A stretch of DNA of 64,000 nt from Dactylonectria macrodidyma (GCA_020744425.1 JAGMUV010000047.1:62001-126000), one strand, 5' to 3'; counted from the first letter of the stretch, positions 49,475-61,343 are shown. Numbers and translations: made by a program. The notes: a model not told the origin generated them from the sequence alone.

Positions 49475-50365
49475 CTAGATCTCAACTGTCGTACAAACAA
49501 TCTTTAAGAAAGCTGGCAAACTATCAATGTAGAATAGATGTCCAGCATCTGGCACCATATGAAAATATACGAGAGCTCTATTGCCAGCTTTATCAAACCC
49601 TGTCTGAATTGCCTCATGAAGAGCCTTCATTGACCGAGGCAAGTCTCCATCTAGCTCGCCCACAAGTAAAGTGACGGACTCAACGCTGTCACCGAGTGTC
49701 GCAGCAAGATGCAGCAGATTAAAAGATGGCGCTGTGAGAGCATTGACACAAGCCCGAAAGCCAAGAGGGGTTGTTGTCATCATCGCTGCCCTTATTGCGT
49801 CAAACTCGCTAGGGTTGTTGTCCTTCCAGCTTGGGGAGAACCATTTGTTGGCCATTCCGTTTGTAATTTCTGAGAGCTTGCTTTCGTCGAGTCTGACGGC
49901 CTCCGCGCGTGGGGTCAGTGTATCCTGAACTCCAGCATTTCCTGGAGAGCAATTGAGGGTATCGCATATAACCAGTCTCTCTATCAGGCCAGGTTTCGCG
50001 GCAGCAACATAGGCTCCCGTGACTGCACCCATGGAAACACCAATCCATGCAGCGAGTCTAGAGATGCCAAGATGTTGAAGGAGTGAGACCGCGTCGTCGG
50101 CTAATGTCGAGAAGTTTGTTCTAGTCACATCTTCAAGATGAGCACTGCTCTCTCCGTGCCCGGGCTGGTCGTAGCGGAGAACATTGAAGCCTTTTGCAAG
50201 CAAAGCGGGCACAACACGATCCCAGGTTCGGTACGGTGCACAAATGGAGTTGGCCAACACGATTGTAGGTCCTGTCCTGCCATTGTTACTCGCAGTGGAA
50301 AGCTCGTATGCTATGGTTCGGGTATCTGAGAGACTGAAGAAGTTGGGGCTGCTGTTTGAAGCCAT
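49475..50365 (-). CDS. Alpha/beta hydrolase, 3-oxoadipate enol-lactonase-like, intact
   Basis: A single 296-codon exon. The fold signature is complete: ox-anion region TIVLANSICAPYRTWD, RYDQPGHGES, nucleophile elbow GVSMG (Ser111), acid in VGELDGD (Asp239 or Asp241) and DAGHLFY (His276). The length and the ANS-xxxxRxWD and YDQPGHGxS phrases fit the 3-oxoadipate enol-lactonase/non-heme haloperoxidase-like group. If so, it would act in the beta-ketoadipate pathway downstream of protocatechuate, the predicted product of the split gene at 25.6-27.3 kb. The substrate assignment is tentative, since many fungal paralogues are esterases or lactonases of secondary metabolism. Confidence 0.9.
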   Translation of the reverse strand: MASNSSPNFFSLSDTRTIAYELSTASNNGRTGPTIVLANSICAPYRTWDRVVPALLAKGFNVLRYDQPGHGESSAHLEDVTRTNFSTLADDAVSLLQHLGISRLAAWIGVSMGAVTGAYVAAAKPGLIERLVICDTLNCSPGNAGVQDTLTPRAEAVRLDESKLSEITNGMANKWFSPSWKDNNPSEFDAIRAAMMTTTPLGFRACVNALTAPSFNLLHLAATLGDSVESVTLLVGELDGDLPRSMKALHEAIQTGFDKAGNRALVYFHMVPDAGHLFYIDSLPAFLKIVCTTVEI

Positions 50366-51389
50366 GGTCCCTTAAAGAATCAGCATACGAAGAGATGAGG
50401 ATGTAGGAAGTAGGAACCTTTCAATTGTCACAGCTTTGAAGTCAGCTATAGAGTAATTAAGGAAGATATCACTCGTCTCGAATAGTTCACGATTGATGTG
50501 ATATCAACGGTAGGATGCTGATTCTGGAGGATGTGTGGAGCCGGAGTTGTGGGTGTACCACTTGTTCCGTGATTCGGAAATGGTTTCCGCATTCCGAACC
50601 AAAAGCACACGAAGCTTATTTCATTCGAGGTGTTCATGATACTTGGTATGAAGCAAAGGTTTTGTTAGTGCCCCCATAGAGGCACTAGGGGGTCAAATTG
50701 GGTACTTTTCCTCTTGACGAGGTCACTTCTCCCTTCCCAACCCATGCTCGAGGTACATCTAGGGAGAAAAAGGTGACTGAGGCGACACCCTCTGACTTTG
50801 TGGGGCCGCTAACAGAACATTTGCCTCATCAAATATAAAAGCTGACAAATAGGACAAGCCATTGCATTTCTTTTTTTATTTTATCACACTGTGCACAGTC
50901 TGGAGTGGTGCCAATAAAGAACGGGTCTTGCGACTTTGTGACGTTGAAGGAAGCCTAACCAGCAAATTAACGAAACCGAACAATGCTCAGACAAGACCGT
51001 GGCTAGTCCCCTACTCACCGCGCATAGCAGGCACGCTCTAAACAATAATTGCACTTATGTGTAAGGAGTGAGTAACCTTATCTCTAATGTCTAGGTAAAG
51101 AAACCCGACGAGGATCAAGACCGAGGGCCACAGTGTGTGTGATGTACCCGGTGGTCCCGGTGGGACAACAACCGATCAAGTGCGATCAATTCGTTTCCTT
51201 TCCGAGAGCAACTATTCCCAGGTTCATATATGTATTGTAGGCCCATCAATTCCTTATCTAGTCATCATTTGTCCATCTTTTGCCTCCCATCTTGACTGGT
51301 GCCCATTCGTGTCTGCTTCTGGCTCGCTAAGGAGAGTATACCCATACATCACCGACAACTTCCTTCAATACGCAATAAGAATAGCTACA
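50366..51389. promoter_or_regulatory. Divergent promoter region between hydrolase and aldehyde dehydrogenase
   Basis: The hydrolase (left, minus) and the aldehyde dehydrogenase (right, plus) face away from each other across about 1 kb, so both promoters lie here and co-regulation is possible. Notable: aaatataaaag at about 50835 and a near-palindrome gtgcccccatagaggcac at 50670. No known binding site assigned. Confidence 0.4.
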
Positions 51390-53023
51390 ATGGCTCAAGC
51401 TACCCTTGTCGGTCTTGGCGGCCGAGAGATCACCGGTATGTGCGAAACCTATGACTGTGACCGTGGATTTGTCTTGCAATTGAGGCCTAACCATTTTTTG
51501 TACACAATAGTCCCAACTGACTTGTTTATCGACAACAGGTTCTCGCCTGCCACTGATGACAAGACGGTCACGGTTGAGAATCCAGCTACGGGAGATGTCT
51601 TGGCGACTGTCGCAGCCGCTCAAGCTGCCGATATCAACCGTGCAGTGGCTTCTTCAAAAGCTGCATTCAAGAACACCTGGGGGAATACATCTCCCGGCCA
51701 ACGGAGGGCGTTGCTCAATAAACTAGCTGATCTCATAGAGAAACATGGCCAAGAATTTGCATCGATTGAAGCACTTGATGCGGGCATGCTATATAACTTG
51801 TCCATGGGCTTGAGCATTACACAGGCTACAGAGACTGCTCGCTATTACGCCGGTTGGGCCGATAAGCTCGACGGCCAGTCCATCGATATTGAGCAGGGAC
51901 TGGCATACACGAGACGAGAGCCGATTGGAGTGTGTGCTGCAATTGTGCCTTGGAATTCGCCTCTGTGGGTCTACCAAACTGAATCCTTTCCGAACTGCTG
52001 GAGTGCGAAAGCTGACTATATCCTGCTTTATGAAGCATGATCACGATGTGGAAGCTTGCTCCGGCCATTGCTGCTGGAAATACCCTGATCATCAAAACTC
52101 CGGAACTTGCTCCACTATACGGACAGAAGCTGGCAGAACTCGTTGTCGAAGCAGGCTTTCCCCCCGGTGTTATCAACATCCTATGTGGTCTTGGGACTGT
52201 CGCTGGCCAAGCCTTGGCTGATCATGCCGAAGTGAGGAAGCTATCCTTTACAGGCAGCGTTGACGTAGGACGGTCTATTCTCGCGAGTTCAGCCAGAACG
52301 AATCTCAAGAGAGTTACCCTAGAGCTTGGTGGCAAAGGGCCTACCATTATCTTTGCTGATGCTGACTGGGAGAACGCCCTACTATGGGCGAGCATGGGTA
52401 TCACAGTCCACAATGGACAGATCTGTGCTGCTGGAAGTCGGATCTATGTCCAGGACGAGATATACGACCGCTTCATCGCCGAGTTCTCAGCACGAACCAA
52501 GGATGCAGTAACCGGAGATCCGCTGTTGGGCACGACTGCCAAAGGGCCTGTCATTAGCTCGGTTCAGAAAGATCGGATTTTGCAGTACATTGCCAAGGCT
52601 AAACAGGAGGGCACACAGCTCCTCCACGGTGGCCAAGACGAGGTTACTTCATCAACAGGACACTTTGTTCCCAACACAGCATTTACAGAAGTCTCTCCTG
52701 ACGCCACTGTGATGCGAGAGGAGGTTTTCGGACCTGTGGCAAGTATCGCAAGGTTCAAGACGGAACAAGAAGTCGTTGATCTTGCCAACGATAGCAATTA
52801 TGGATTAGCTGCAGCAGTTTTTACGACTGACGTTAACAGAGCCATCCGTGTCTCGGAACAGATCGAATGCGGCATGATCACTATCAACTCGTGGGGGACT
52901 TTGAATGCGAACACTCCTTTTGGAGGTCTCAAGCACAGCGGCTTCGGTAGAGAACTTGGACAAGATGCGTTAAACGACTGGACCCAGGTCAAGTGTGTCA
53001 AGTTTAGTGTATTGAAGCTCTAG
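51390..53023 (+). CDS. Aldehyde dehydrogenase (NAD(P)-dependent), intact
   Basis: Three exons (51390-51435, 51511-51964, 52036-53023) join in phase to 480 residues, the standard ALDH length. It starts MAQATLVGLGGREIT-VPTDLFIDN. Motifs: cofactor and substrate channel PWNSPLMITMWKLAPAIAAG, KTPELAPL, FTGSVDVGR, general base LELGGKGP (Glu248), catalytic NGQICAAGSR (Cys282), EEVFGPV, and the C-terminal PFGGLKHSGFGRE. It oxidises an aldehyde to the acid in the cytosol. The sequence EALDAGM departs from the more common EALDNGKP. Splice-site phases fit the family alignment exactly. Neighbouring hydrolase, P450 and dioxygenase genes suggest an aromatic or aliphatic aldehyde substrate, not determined. 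Confidence 0.94.
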
Positions 53024-53363
53024 ATATAACATCAAAGCCTGTCGATTAAGTGTGTTGAGAAGCTGTATTATTTCGCAAATCACGCAGTCACCAGTGCTAG
53101 AGGGTCCAAGAGGTGAATACAGAGTTCGATCTGTATCCTTGCCACTTACATTTGTGCCTGTAAGCTTTGTTGTTGTTCTGGGTGTTTTAGTGAGTTTCAC
53201 CATACGGAGCTCCTTCACGATAACATGTTTTATTCAATACGACTGCCGAAAACCCAATCCACTCGCTGTAACGCCCATCATATATACCTTCAGGTTCGCT
53301 ACGTCTTTATTCTGCAAACATCCCAGCCCTTAAAGTCTTGCCGCAGCATTGTAGTTGCAACAC
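53024..53363. other. Gene-free stretch between converging genes
   Basis: 3' flank of the aldehyde dehydrogenase gene and of the DUF1537 remnant. Nothing else seen. Confidence 0.35.
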
Positions 53364-54920
53364 CTAACCAGACTCATCTGTAGACCAGGCCTCTGCAACG
53401 TCTGCACGTGTCTGATTTCTGCCCACACTGCCTGGAAATACCATATACGGTACCACCCGATGACGGCTTGTTTCCTCTTCACATCGCCGAAGAGGAGCTC
53501 CTGGAGCAGCCTGCCCAAGAGCCCTTGCTCTTCTCATCTTCAATCCTTTGGTGGCGGCGTCTAATGATGTGATGCCACTCTTCGCGATGAAATATTGTGG
53601 TCTAGCCTCAATCAGCTCTACTAATTGGACCAAAGCTTTCGCAACTTGAGACCCAATGGTAAGCCGAAGTTAGAGTATCTTGACCTTTGATCAGTAACCT
53701 CGAAGTCATGACGAGAACATCACAGCCTTTAGTTATTTTGCTCGATGCTTGCTGTGCTGCCGCCTTGACCATGGCTTCGGCAGCCTCTGGGATGAAATTA
53801 GCTGAGCAAAATCTGGCTCAATCACTGTAAGTTTATCTCCTCGCCTTTCTCGTAGGACCTTCAATTAGACAGTAGCCTTGGGAATATAGGATCCTGCCAT
53901 GATGAGGCTGCCTAGTAGTCGTCTTGTGTTTAATATTTTGGTTGATACGCCGAGATCAGCGAGGGTCAGCTGCGGGATGCCTGTTATGCCTGGCCGGGGG
54001 GGACAAAAGCCGCTCCTGTGCGATAAGGATATTGTCTACCGATCTTTTCGGCCTCGAGGAGACCAGCAATGAAGGTATGTATATCTGACTCGGCTGCAGC
54101 GCTGAGAATGAGGATGGAGGCGGAGCCTGGTTATACCGACAGAAGCTTCTCTGCTACACTGGCAGGGCCACCTACACGGACGTCTTGTAGGGTTACTGGG
54201 ACGAAGCTAGACTCGTTTAACTGCTTTCCGCATTTCTCTATTGCGTATTATCGTAGGTTGGCGTTCTTATATGTAAATGCAGCATCTTGGATAAACAAGG
54301 TTTAGTTCGAAGGAACCAACTCATCGTTCTCTTTAATATAGTGTAAATTGGCAACCGCATAGCAGCCTCCTTAATATAATACCAGGGTCATGATCAAGCC
54401 GTTAAAGCGACAGAGTGCCTCTTCTGCTGCTTTCGGCTCCTCTGGTAAGTGTCCACGGAGTGTAGAATCACCACGTAGCACGATCTCAAACGTTTGACTC
54501 GCAGTTTCAGCGGCCATTTTGTTTGCCTCAACTGAGGGAAGAGTTCAAGAGTTTGTCGCGATGAAGAAGCCGTTGGGGAGTGAGAGCAAACTCTTGCTGA
54601 AGGATCTCGATGTCCCACATTGTAAGCACATCGATGTCGTGGTAGGTCTGTGTTCCGGTTGGGTCATCGTCCAAGACAAACAGGACTGGAACCTCGCCCT
54701 TGTTGACGATACTTCTAGTGGAACCAATAACATTGTGAGAATACTTTGGTGACAGCGCGTCGATTGCCTCTCGCACTGGTAGGCGGCCTGGAACCATGGA
54801 TTTCTCTATCTCGCTGTGCGTTATGCTGGCGCTTGATGTGACTATAAGGCAAGCCAGTTCCCACATGTTAATCTCGGGTTCCCTCTCATACGTCAATAGG
54901 GTTGCGTCTATCGAGGTCAC
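53364..54920 (-). pseudogene. Four-carbon acid sugar kinase (DUF1537/OtnK-like), heavily decayed
   Basis: Family marks appear in the correct order on the minus strand but in different frames: LFVLDDDPTGTQTYHDIDVL (about 54680-54620), FEIVLRGDSTLRGHLPEE (about 54490-54430), ILILSAAAESDIHTFIAGLL (about 54110-54055), then ARPQYFIAKSGITSLDAATK and ALGQAAPGAPLRR ending PYMVFPGSVG (about 53610-53390). In intact proteins these are the N- and C-terminal halves of the kinase that phosphorylates four-carbon acid sugars such as threonate. Several in-frame stops (TAA before GGCYAV, before PGSASI and elsewhere) and frameshifts rule out function. Fungal homologues are often fused to a dehydrogenase or aldolase; no such part is seen here. 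Confidence 0.78.
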
Positions 54921-55832
54921 CGTTAACCCCCTATTTGGCGCTTCTCCGTTCCTCTGGGGTCCTTCTCAGATCGGCAAATGGGCAGCTACTAGTATAATTG
55001 GCGTTATCATCGCTCTACGTATTGCTAGACCCGTTATCGGCGTTGTTCTGGCTTATATCGGACGGCTTAAGGGGAAGTACATGTCTAAGTATAGTTAGTT
55101 AGTTTGTTCACCTTAATTATTCCATTCCTCGTCAGCGCAATAGGCCTCGTTATCTTCGGGTATACCTATCCTAAGACTCTTATATTGAGCCGGCTGTAGG
55201 ATACACCGTGGAGATGACCAGCCTGATGCTCATTCCCCCTCCATTCTGTCCGATATTATTGACAGCTATCCATACGACATTCTCGAGGTTGTGACTTTGA
55301 TGAATGAAGTTACTCATCTGATTCCCTTTGGGCTGGTATACACTGCGTCCGGTTGGTTGGCGAGGGTCGGCGAGGGTTGGCGTGAAGAAGATGTTCCTGC
55401 AGATGACAATCTTTCAGTGGGCCACGATCGCCGGCTTGGGCTTCAACTTTATTTTTGGGCCAGCGGTCCGGAAGAAGGATAGCTATATACACACTAGATA
55501 TGGTGCTAAGAGGCTGCTTCGAGACGCATTTAGATAGTCATTCGGTCTGTCATCACTAATACCGAGTTGCACTAAAAATTGAGGCTACTTGACGACCGCC
55601 TGGTGGCAACTTTGTCTCGTTTGGCAAGCACGTGGTATTCCAGTTAAGTGTGCCTAATTACAGCTATTCTGCGTTGAAAACCCTTGATCGATTCAAAATT
55701 CATCAGTCGGATGGCACCCATTCAGGCGCGTTGCAACTAAGCAGGACAGACAGTTCAAGGCTTCGTAGCTGTATTTTTGCAAATAGTGGTACATCTTACC
55801 ATGTCCAGCAATTCCTATTGAAGACTAATAGT
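54921..55832. other. Unassigned stretch with short hydrophobic ORFs
   Basis: On the plus strand about 54925-55098 encodes GKWAATSIIGVIIALRIARP and GVVLAYIGRLKG, which look membrane-like, and 55291-55480 a short Trp/Gly-rich ORF. They may be relics of a transporter, but no family motif is convincing. Confidence 0.3.
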
Positions 55833-57590
55833 CTACAGTTTAATCAGACATTTATGTGACTTGGGCACAATCAACGTATAGTTTTCCAAAGTCATGTCGT
55901 CCTCCGAGAGAGATGGATGAACCGTGGCGCCATGGAATTTGCAGAAAAAGGCCGCTGATGTCAAGCGCAATTCCATGTAAGCAAGATGAATGCCAATGCA
56001 TACTGCTATTTGTTAGTTTTCTGGTCTTCTAAATCCTTCAGGGAAGGCTCGTACTTCGGGGTCCTCCGCCGAAGGGGATAAATGCTCCTTGCATCTCGGC
56101 AGTTGGGTTCAACCAGCGATCGGGATTAAATCTGGGAGTCGTGTTAGCCAAACACTCTTAAAACAATGTTCAAAAGATCAACGTACTTTTCTGGGTTGGG
56201 AAAGACCTCCCGTAGCCGGTGTAAAGAGTATGCTTGGGTGAGAACCGTAGCGGTGTCGGGCACATAGTATCCTCCGACCTCCCAGCCGCCTTCAGGGACG
56301 TCTCTTGAATGTGAGCCTGAAGCCGCACCGTACATTCTCAGCGCTTCTTGCACGACGCAGTTCAAATATGGAAGCTTGGAGACATGCAAATCAGTGAAAT
56401 CTGGAGGCAACGTTGCAACCTCGCCTTCTATCCTGTCCCTTATTGCAGCGTCCTTGAGTACGGACCAAACTAGATATGTCAGTGTATTTGATGTTGTGTC
56501 TGTTCCAGTAACCATAAATTCTGCGGCTTCTTCTTGCATTTCGAGTTCCGTCAAGGCATGCTCCTTATCTTTAGGGTTCATGATCTTGTCAAAGAAGATC
56601 GGTGTGTTCAGAGATCCAGCTTGTTGGGCGAGTTGCAGACGACGGATTGATTCTTTTCCGTAGTTGGTAATACGGTCAAACCGTGCCATAAACTCTTTGA
56701 TCTGGGGGATCGGAAGTAGAAACAGAAGGTCAAAGAAGGGCGAATACTCGATCCTTTTGTGAACCGTAGACATGGCGGATTGGAGATCCTCCACATACTG
56801 GCTTCTCTGTAAATGGTTGGTTAGTTAAACAATGTTCCCAAGGCCAGGCTTGCCACACTCACTTTTCCTTGCTCAAGCATCCTAAAGGAGCTTCCAAAGG
56901 TTAGGTCGCCAATAATATCAGTGGCCATGAAGCTGAACCATTTATGCACGTCGGCGTATCCTAGCTTCTGGCCCTCTTTTTGCATTTGGTCCATCGCCAA
57001 GTCCACCTTGGCTCGGATGAGCGGCTCAAAGCTCAGCAGGGATGAATTGCTCAGAGGATGAGCGAGAAGTCGGCGCCGTCGCGAGTGCCTCTCACGATCT
57101 CTCATCCCGAGCATTCCTGGACCAGTCATATCGTACCATGCAGATTTCCTGAACCCCCCAGACACCTTTTGAATCACTTTGACATCGTCGGGGTTGTTGA
57201 TGCCAACTTCATTCGGACTCACACGGACAACGGGGCCTTAAAAATTCGCGTTAGCCCAAGGGAAAGGGGTACTTGACGAGAGCTAACTAACCATAATCAA
57301 TGAATAAAGAATCCAGATATTGCATGCGGCGACCCGCCAGTGTGTAGTACTTGAGAATGAGATTTGTCCATCGAGCTGTAACAGGACCCGGAATATGGGA
57401 CAACGGCCCAAACAGGGCGAGTTTCGCCTTCCTAAGGACCTACAATGATTAATCAAAACAGCAACTTATAGAGACGTCCCCAGAGCTTTTAATCTTCCTG
57501 AACCTGTGGTCGAGGCGAACTCACGTAGAAGACAGCCAAGGCTATGCCTATACCGAAACTGTATGTTGACAGAAATTGGAGGGCTGCCAT
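55833..57590 (-). CDS. Cytochrome P450 (third), intact
   Basis: Six exons (57525-57590, 57292-57439, 56863-57236, 56187-56806, 56055-56131, 55833-56002) join in phase to 484 residues. Features: N-terminal anchor (STYSFGIGIALAVFYVL), hinge HIPGPVTARW, GPVVRVSPNEVGIN, helix C RERHSRRRRLLAHPLS, I-helix AEFMVTGTDTTSNTLTYL, ExxR in QEALRMYG, FNPDRW, and the heme loop FGGGPRICIG (Cys430), which is assembled across the last intron. It belongs to another fungal group than the two at 15 and 43 kb. Predicted ER monooxygenase. The 77-bp exon holding PDRW and part of the heme loop explains why a naive ORF scan misses the catalytic end. Confidence 0.92.
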
Positions 57591-57944
57591 TGCGCTTTAT
57601 GCCTGCAGAGAGTCGACAAGTTCGGTATCTTCGCTGAAACTAGAAAGATTGAGTTGGAATGAAAGCGAGATATTCTCATACAGTTGAACCTATTAAATCT
57701 CCTCCACAGAAGCAAATCATACCTCGTTCTTATATCACGAGATCACTCCACAACCACTCCGCATTTACCCCACACGGAAAGCCACTTCTCCACACGGAAT
57801 GGGGCTCGACAGCGGCATGTCCACAAGATCCGATGAAGCCTACCCTAGATCGAAATCGGGGAAGAGGTTCAGTTCATGGATATTGAAAAAGATTTAGGAC
57901 ACAGTAAACATCAATGATAGTCAGAGATAGATATAATAATCGAT
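57591..57944. promoter_or_regulatory. Upstream region of the third P450
   Basis: No gene. Imperfect repeat ccacacggaa (57767 and 57790 region). It should contain the P450 promoter. Confidence 0.35.
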
Positions 57945-58208
57945 ATGTTAATGCAATCGGCTGTAAATAAGGCATTTCGCTCTCATCCTTGCTTGACTCC
58001 TGTTGTCAAGAAAAAGTGCATGGTTGATTGCGGTGGAGTCCGCAAATCGTGGGAATGTCCAAACGGCACAAATGTTCATAGCATCTGCGATGCTCATTTC
58101 CTACGGGACGCTGACAACAAGCCATGCATAGGTTGTGATTGCGTTTGTTTCTTCGGCCACGGTTGTTTAACAGCTGTTTCTAAGCAACATAATAAATTGT
58201 GCTTTTAA
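57945..58208 (+). CDS. Cysteine-rich small ORF, possible exon of a secreted or effector-like protein
   Basis: An 87-codon ORF with about twelve cysteines, most in its last 70 residues (CMVDCGG, WECPNG, CIGCDCVCFFGHGC). The protein has no signal peptide at this start. A splice acceptor-like taaataag lies just before GCATTTCGC at 57972, so it may be a second exon, with a leader exon upstream that I did not find. Composition and isolation in an accessory region are suggestive only. It could also be an unused ORF. Confidence 0.35.
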   Translation: MLMQSAVNKAFRSHPCLTPVVKKKCMVDCGGVRKSWECPNGTNVHSICDAHFLRDADNKPCIGCDCVCFFGHGCLTAVSKQHNKLCF

Positions 58209-58444
58209 CGCGATCAACTTTACACCGCGTCCAAAGCCAGGGTCGCTGGAGTAGCAGAATTCCTGATTCCTAAGTGAAGGCTGGGCTACAGACCAACACC
58301 TCTCCCCATGTGAAACAGAACTCAAAGTCCGACAAAACCGGCACTAAGTTCTCTGGTTGGGTTACAATGAGAGCCCTTTCTTCTAGTGAAACGACATGTA
58401 TTCATATCAACTGATCCATGTTGGCCAACGTCTAATCTATGCCT
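58209..58444. other. Short gene-free stretch
   Basis: 3' flank of the CocE/NonD gene; nothing recognised. Confidence 0.3.
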
Positions 58445-60445
58445 CTACTTAGAGTTGATGACAGGAAGGGTAAGCCAGCTAGTCTCCCCCCCGACATGAA
58501 GAGTATTGTTGCCATCGAAAACCTTAGGACTGCGATCATCATCTTGTTCATGAGAGAAATTGCCCACTCCTTGTGTGTCGTGTCCCGCAACCTCTAGAAC
58601 AAGAGTCTCTTGCGGCTCCAGAACAACGTTGGTCGGCCAAACCTCGACATCAACCTCATACTTCTGGTTCTCCTCGACAGGCTGCACCTCGCTACTGTAG
58701 TAGTTACGATAAGGTAAAAAGTCTTTGTGAAACTCGTTGTCAGCGTCCACCTTTCGGAGAGACACTCGCAGCCAACCCTTGACGATGGGGACGGGATCTC
58801 CCATCGTGCCAGTGTAAAAGACCTCCTTGCCGTCGTTGTTCAGCTTACGAAGTGTAACAAAAAGGTCAATGTCTGATGGCGCCAATGCATTAGAGGACTT
58901 GCGTGAAGCCGACACAGTCAGATGGGCGACAATATGGCCTGTGATCTCTAAACTGGACGGAGTGGTGTATTTGAAGGCGAGGGGCTCGCTGTACGGAAGC
59001 ATGTTAGTAACATGTAAATAAAAGCATTTAAGACTGAGGAAACTGACCCCTTGAGTGCGTCGTAATTAATACTTTCTAGCTTAGCGGATGGCTTTGTATC
59101 AAGCTTGCTGTCTGGCGCTAGGAAGAACTTGGTGTATTCAGTTCCAGGTAGCGGCCAGTCTAGCTCGTCTCGTTTCGGGAAACCTCGCTCACGCTCCGGA
59201 TCGTCGACGCCTGCTTCACCTTTACGCAGGCAAAGACGGACCCTAGGCTGGTTTCCTATTTTCCAACCGTCCTCGTCATTATCCTTCAGGAAGGCATTAA
59301 AGAACGAGAGCTGCAACTCGGCCGACTCGGGGTAGTAGAATGGGAGGTCGTGTCTCCCCACGATGAAGTGGAGGAACTTGTACTTAGAGCTGGCACGCAT
59401 CCAACCAAGCACATTACCGCGGAGGTGAAGGAGAATTCCGCCCTGAGATTCATAGTCAGACAAGAAGTATAGTGACCAAGACAGAAGGCCGAATGCTTAC
59501 CCAGTTAGCAACGCTAAGTAGAGGCGTCTCAATAGCTCCAATGTCAAAGTCCCGCGTCTTGTAGTAATCCTCGTCACGGAACTTGTGCACTGCCGTGTCC
59601 ACTGTCTGGTCTCGTCGATTCTTGAACAGGGCCTTTTCATCTAGATCTCCCTCGAGGGTATCTTCGCCCCATTTTTGAGCAGCCCGACCTGGCTTGCCGT
59701 ACTGATTAGGGCCAACACCGTTAGTCCACCAGAATTCTGATTGAGGTGTTAGCAAAAGCGGGCATACTTGGTATTGTAGCAGACTTACTGATGAACCGAT
59801 CTGACAGAATGCCTCCATGACGCACTCTATCGCGATAATAGTCACTCATTCCCTCCCAGGGAATAATAGCGGCTAATCCCTTAGGCTTACGAGCCGCGAC
59901 CCGCCACTGAGTGCCAGCGTAGTAGCTGATGCCAAGGAGGCCAACCTTGCCTGAAGACCACTCCTGCTCGGCAGCCCACTCAATCACATCAAAGAATGCC
60001 TCGCTAGTACCACGGGACATGGTATCAAGTAGACCGGGACTTTGGCCAGCGCCTCTCTCGTCGGTCCTCACAACAATGTAGCCCTTACTAGTCCAGAAGG
60101 CCGGGTCAGGTGTCTCCCAAGCTGAATGCGCAGACTTCATCTCTGGGTTCACCTGCTCCCAACTTTTCTTGTAGAAGACCCCATATGGGACATCCTTGCC
60201 ATCTGTTCAAGGAGAGTCAGTGAATCAGAATAACGCTTCAATGCGTGTCCTTTCTTCCACTTACATGGCCCATACGTGGCGACAACCGGATACTTCTTGC
60301 TTCCATACGGGGCAGCGTCCTTTGGTAAGAAGACATTGCATCGGAGCGTCCCCTTTTCGTGTGTCTTGAGTGGGATATCGACATTTTTTAGAAAAATGTA
60401 GGGAAAGCTATCCCTGTCAACCGCAAGAAATTTATTTTCCGCCAT
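58445..60445 (-). CDS. CocE/NonD-type hydrolase (X-Pro dipeptidyl-peptidase S15 family), intact
   Basis: Five exons (60265-60445, 59789-60202, 59501-59736, 59048-59442, 58445-58988) join in phase to 589 residues. The S15 core reads YPVVATYGPYGK, YIVVRTDERGAGQSPG and the nucleophile elbow LLGISYYAGTQW (Ser153), then AAIIPWEGMSDYYRD. The later HFIVGRHDLPFYYPES probably bears the catalytic His. The C-terminal jelly-roll domain (SLEITGHIVAHLTVSAS; SDIDLFVTLRKLN; YEVDVEVWPTNVVLEP) is typical of CocE/NonD esterases. The start at 60445 (MAENKF) is preferred; an upstream in-frame Met adds a hydrophobic stretch. Predicted esterase or acyl hydrolase; the substrate is unknown. It faces away from the small gene at 60817. 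Confidence 0.92.
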
Positions 60446-60816
60446 TGTTATCTTTAAAACAAATGATATCACTGACGTCAGAGTAAGGCCAGATGAAATG
60501 AGCTTCAATGTCATTTTTAACTGCTTAATGAGATACTCTTATGTCTCAACTTCCATGTTTACTTTGGCATGGCTTGGCCCGCTCCGGCGTATCCCCACAG
60601 CAGTGAGGGCGTACATCGGTTCGGGACCACACCCACCCGAGCCGTCCGAAACACTACGCAGATCTCCATACCTCAAGCTCGCCATATTTTTGCAGATGGC
60701 GAATCTTCTAGACGGTGAAGGTGAAATGACTAGCTAGAACCTCAATTTCACCTTCAAGTCTTTCTGGCATTACCAACATCCACTTACCTTTCACATCTCA
60801 CTTCAGTCGAACCAAC
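60446..60816. promoter_or_regulatory. Divergent promoter between CocE hydrolase and the small membrane protein
   Basis: 371 bp between two genes pointing apart. A pyrimidine-rich leader (acctttcacatctcacttcag) precedes the ATG at 60817. The repeated words gaaggtgaaatgac and tttcaccttcaag at 60714-60752 form a short inverted repeat. Confidence 0.45.
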
Positions 60817-61343
60817 ATGTCAACTAAAACTACGACGACGGCGAGCCCTCGCCAGGCTAGCCAACTCCGACTAGAAGCATCTACATCAGAGATGTTGGCG
60901 GAATACGATATCCATCACTCGTCGTCGCCCTCAACCCGTCAACGAAATGGAGAGCCTGGCATCGTCATCGTCGCTGGTAACATTCCACGCGAGGCCCAGC
61001 CTGCTGATTTCGATGCCACCTTGGCTCCTCATCCTCCAGTTCCATATCCCGTTTCCAATCCTCAGTGGTGGCCCGGCTATCATAGAAACGTACCAGATTA
61101 TCGACCAGTGAATCGGGACCTTGACTGGGAGGAAAGGCGCCAATCGCCCCTGTTCACTTATGTTGGTGCGATTATGGTTTCGGGATGCTGTATCATGGCG
61201 GTAGGTCATATTCCCCGACGTCACCCTGAGGTCACTCAATGAAACCGGCTACTAACTTTGCCCAGAACTGGGCGCAATTATGGAGAGCCACTGCGGGTAA
61301 AGTCACGGATGTTGGTCTTTCGAAAGTCGGTGGAGAGTGGTAG
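60817..61343 (+). CDS. Small membrane-anchored protein of unknown function
   Basis: Two exons (60817-61200 and 61266-61343, intron gtaggt...tgcccag) join in phase to 153 residues. The N-terminal 100 residues are Ser/Thr/Pro-rich and polar, with a WWPGYHRN patch. One hydrophobic segment follows (LFTYVGAIMVSGCCIMANWA), then a short basic C-terminus (LWRATAGKVTDVGL). This suggests a single-span protein, topology unknown. I do not recognise a family. The splice choice is supported by the phase and by a plausible continuation. It is close to the CocE gene, head to head. Confidence 0.6.

Noticed and set aside
52222..52413. Short minus-strand ORFs within the aldehyde dehydrogenase gene
   Set aside because: Antisense shadows without motifs.
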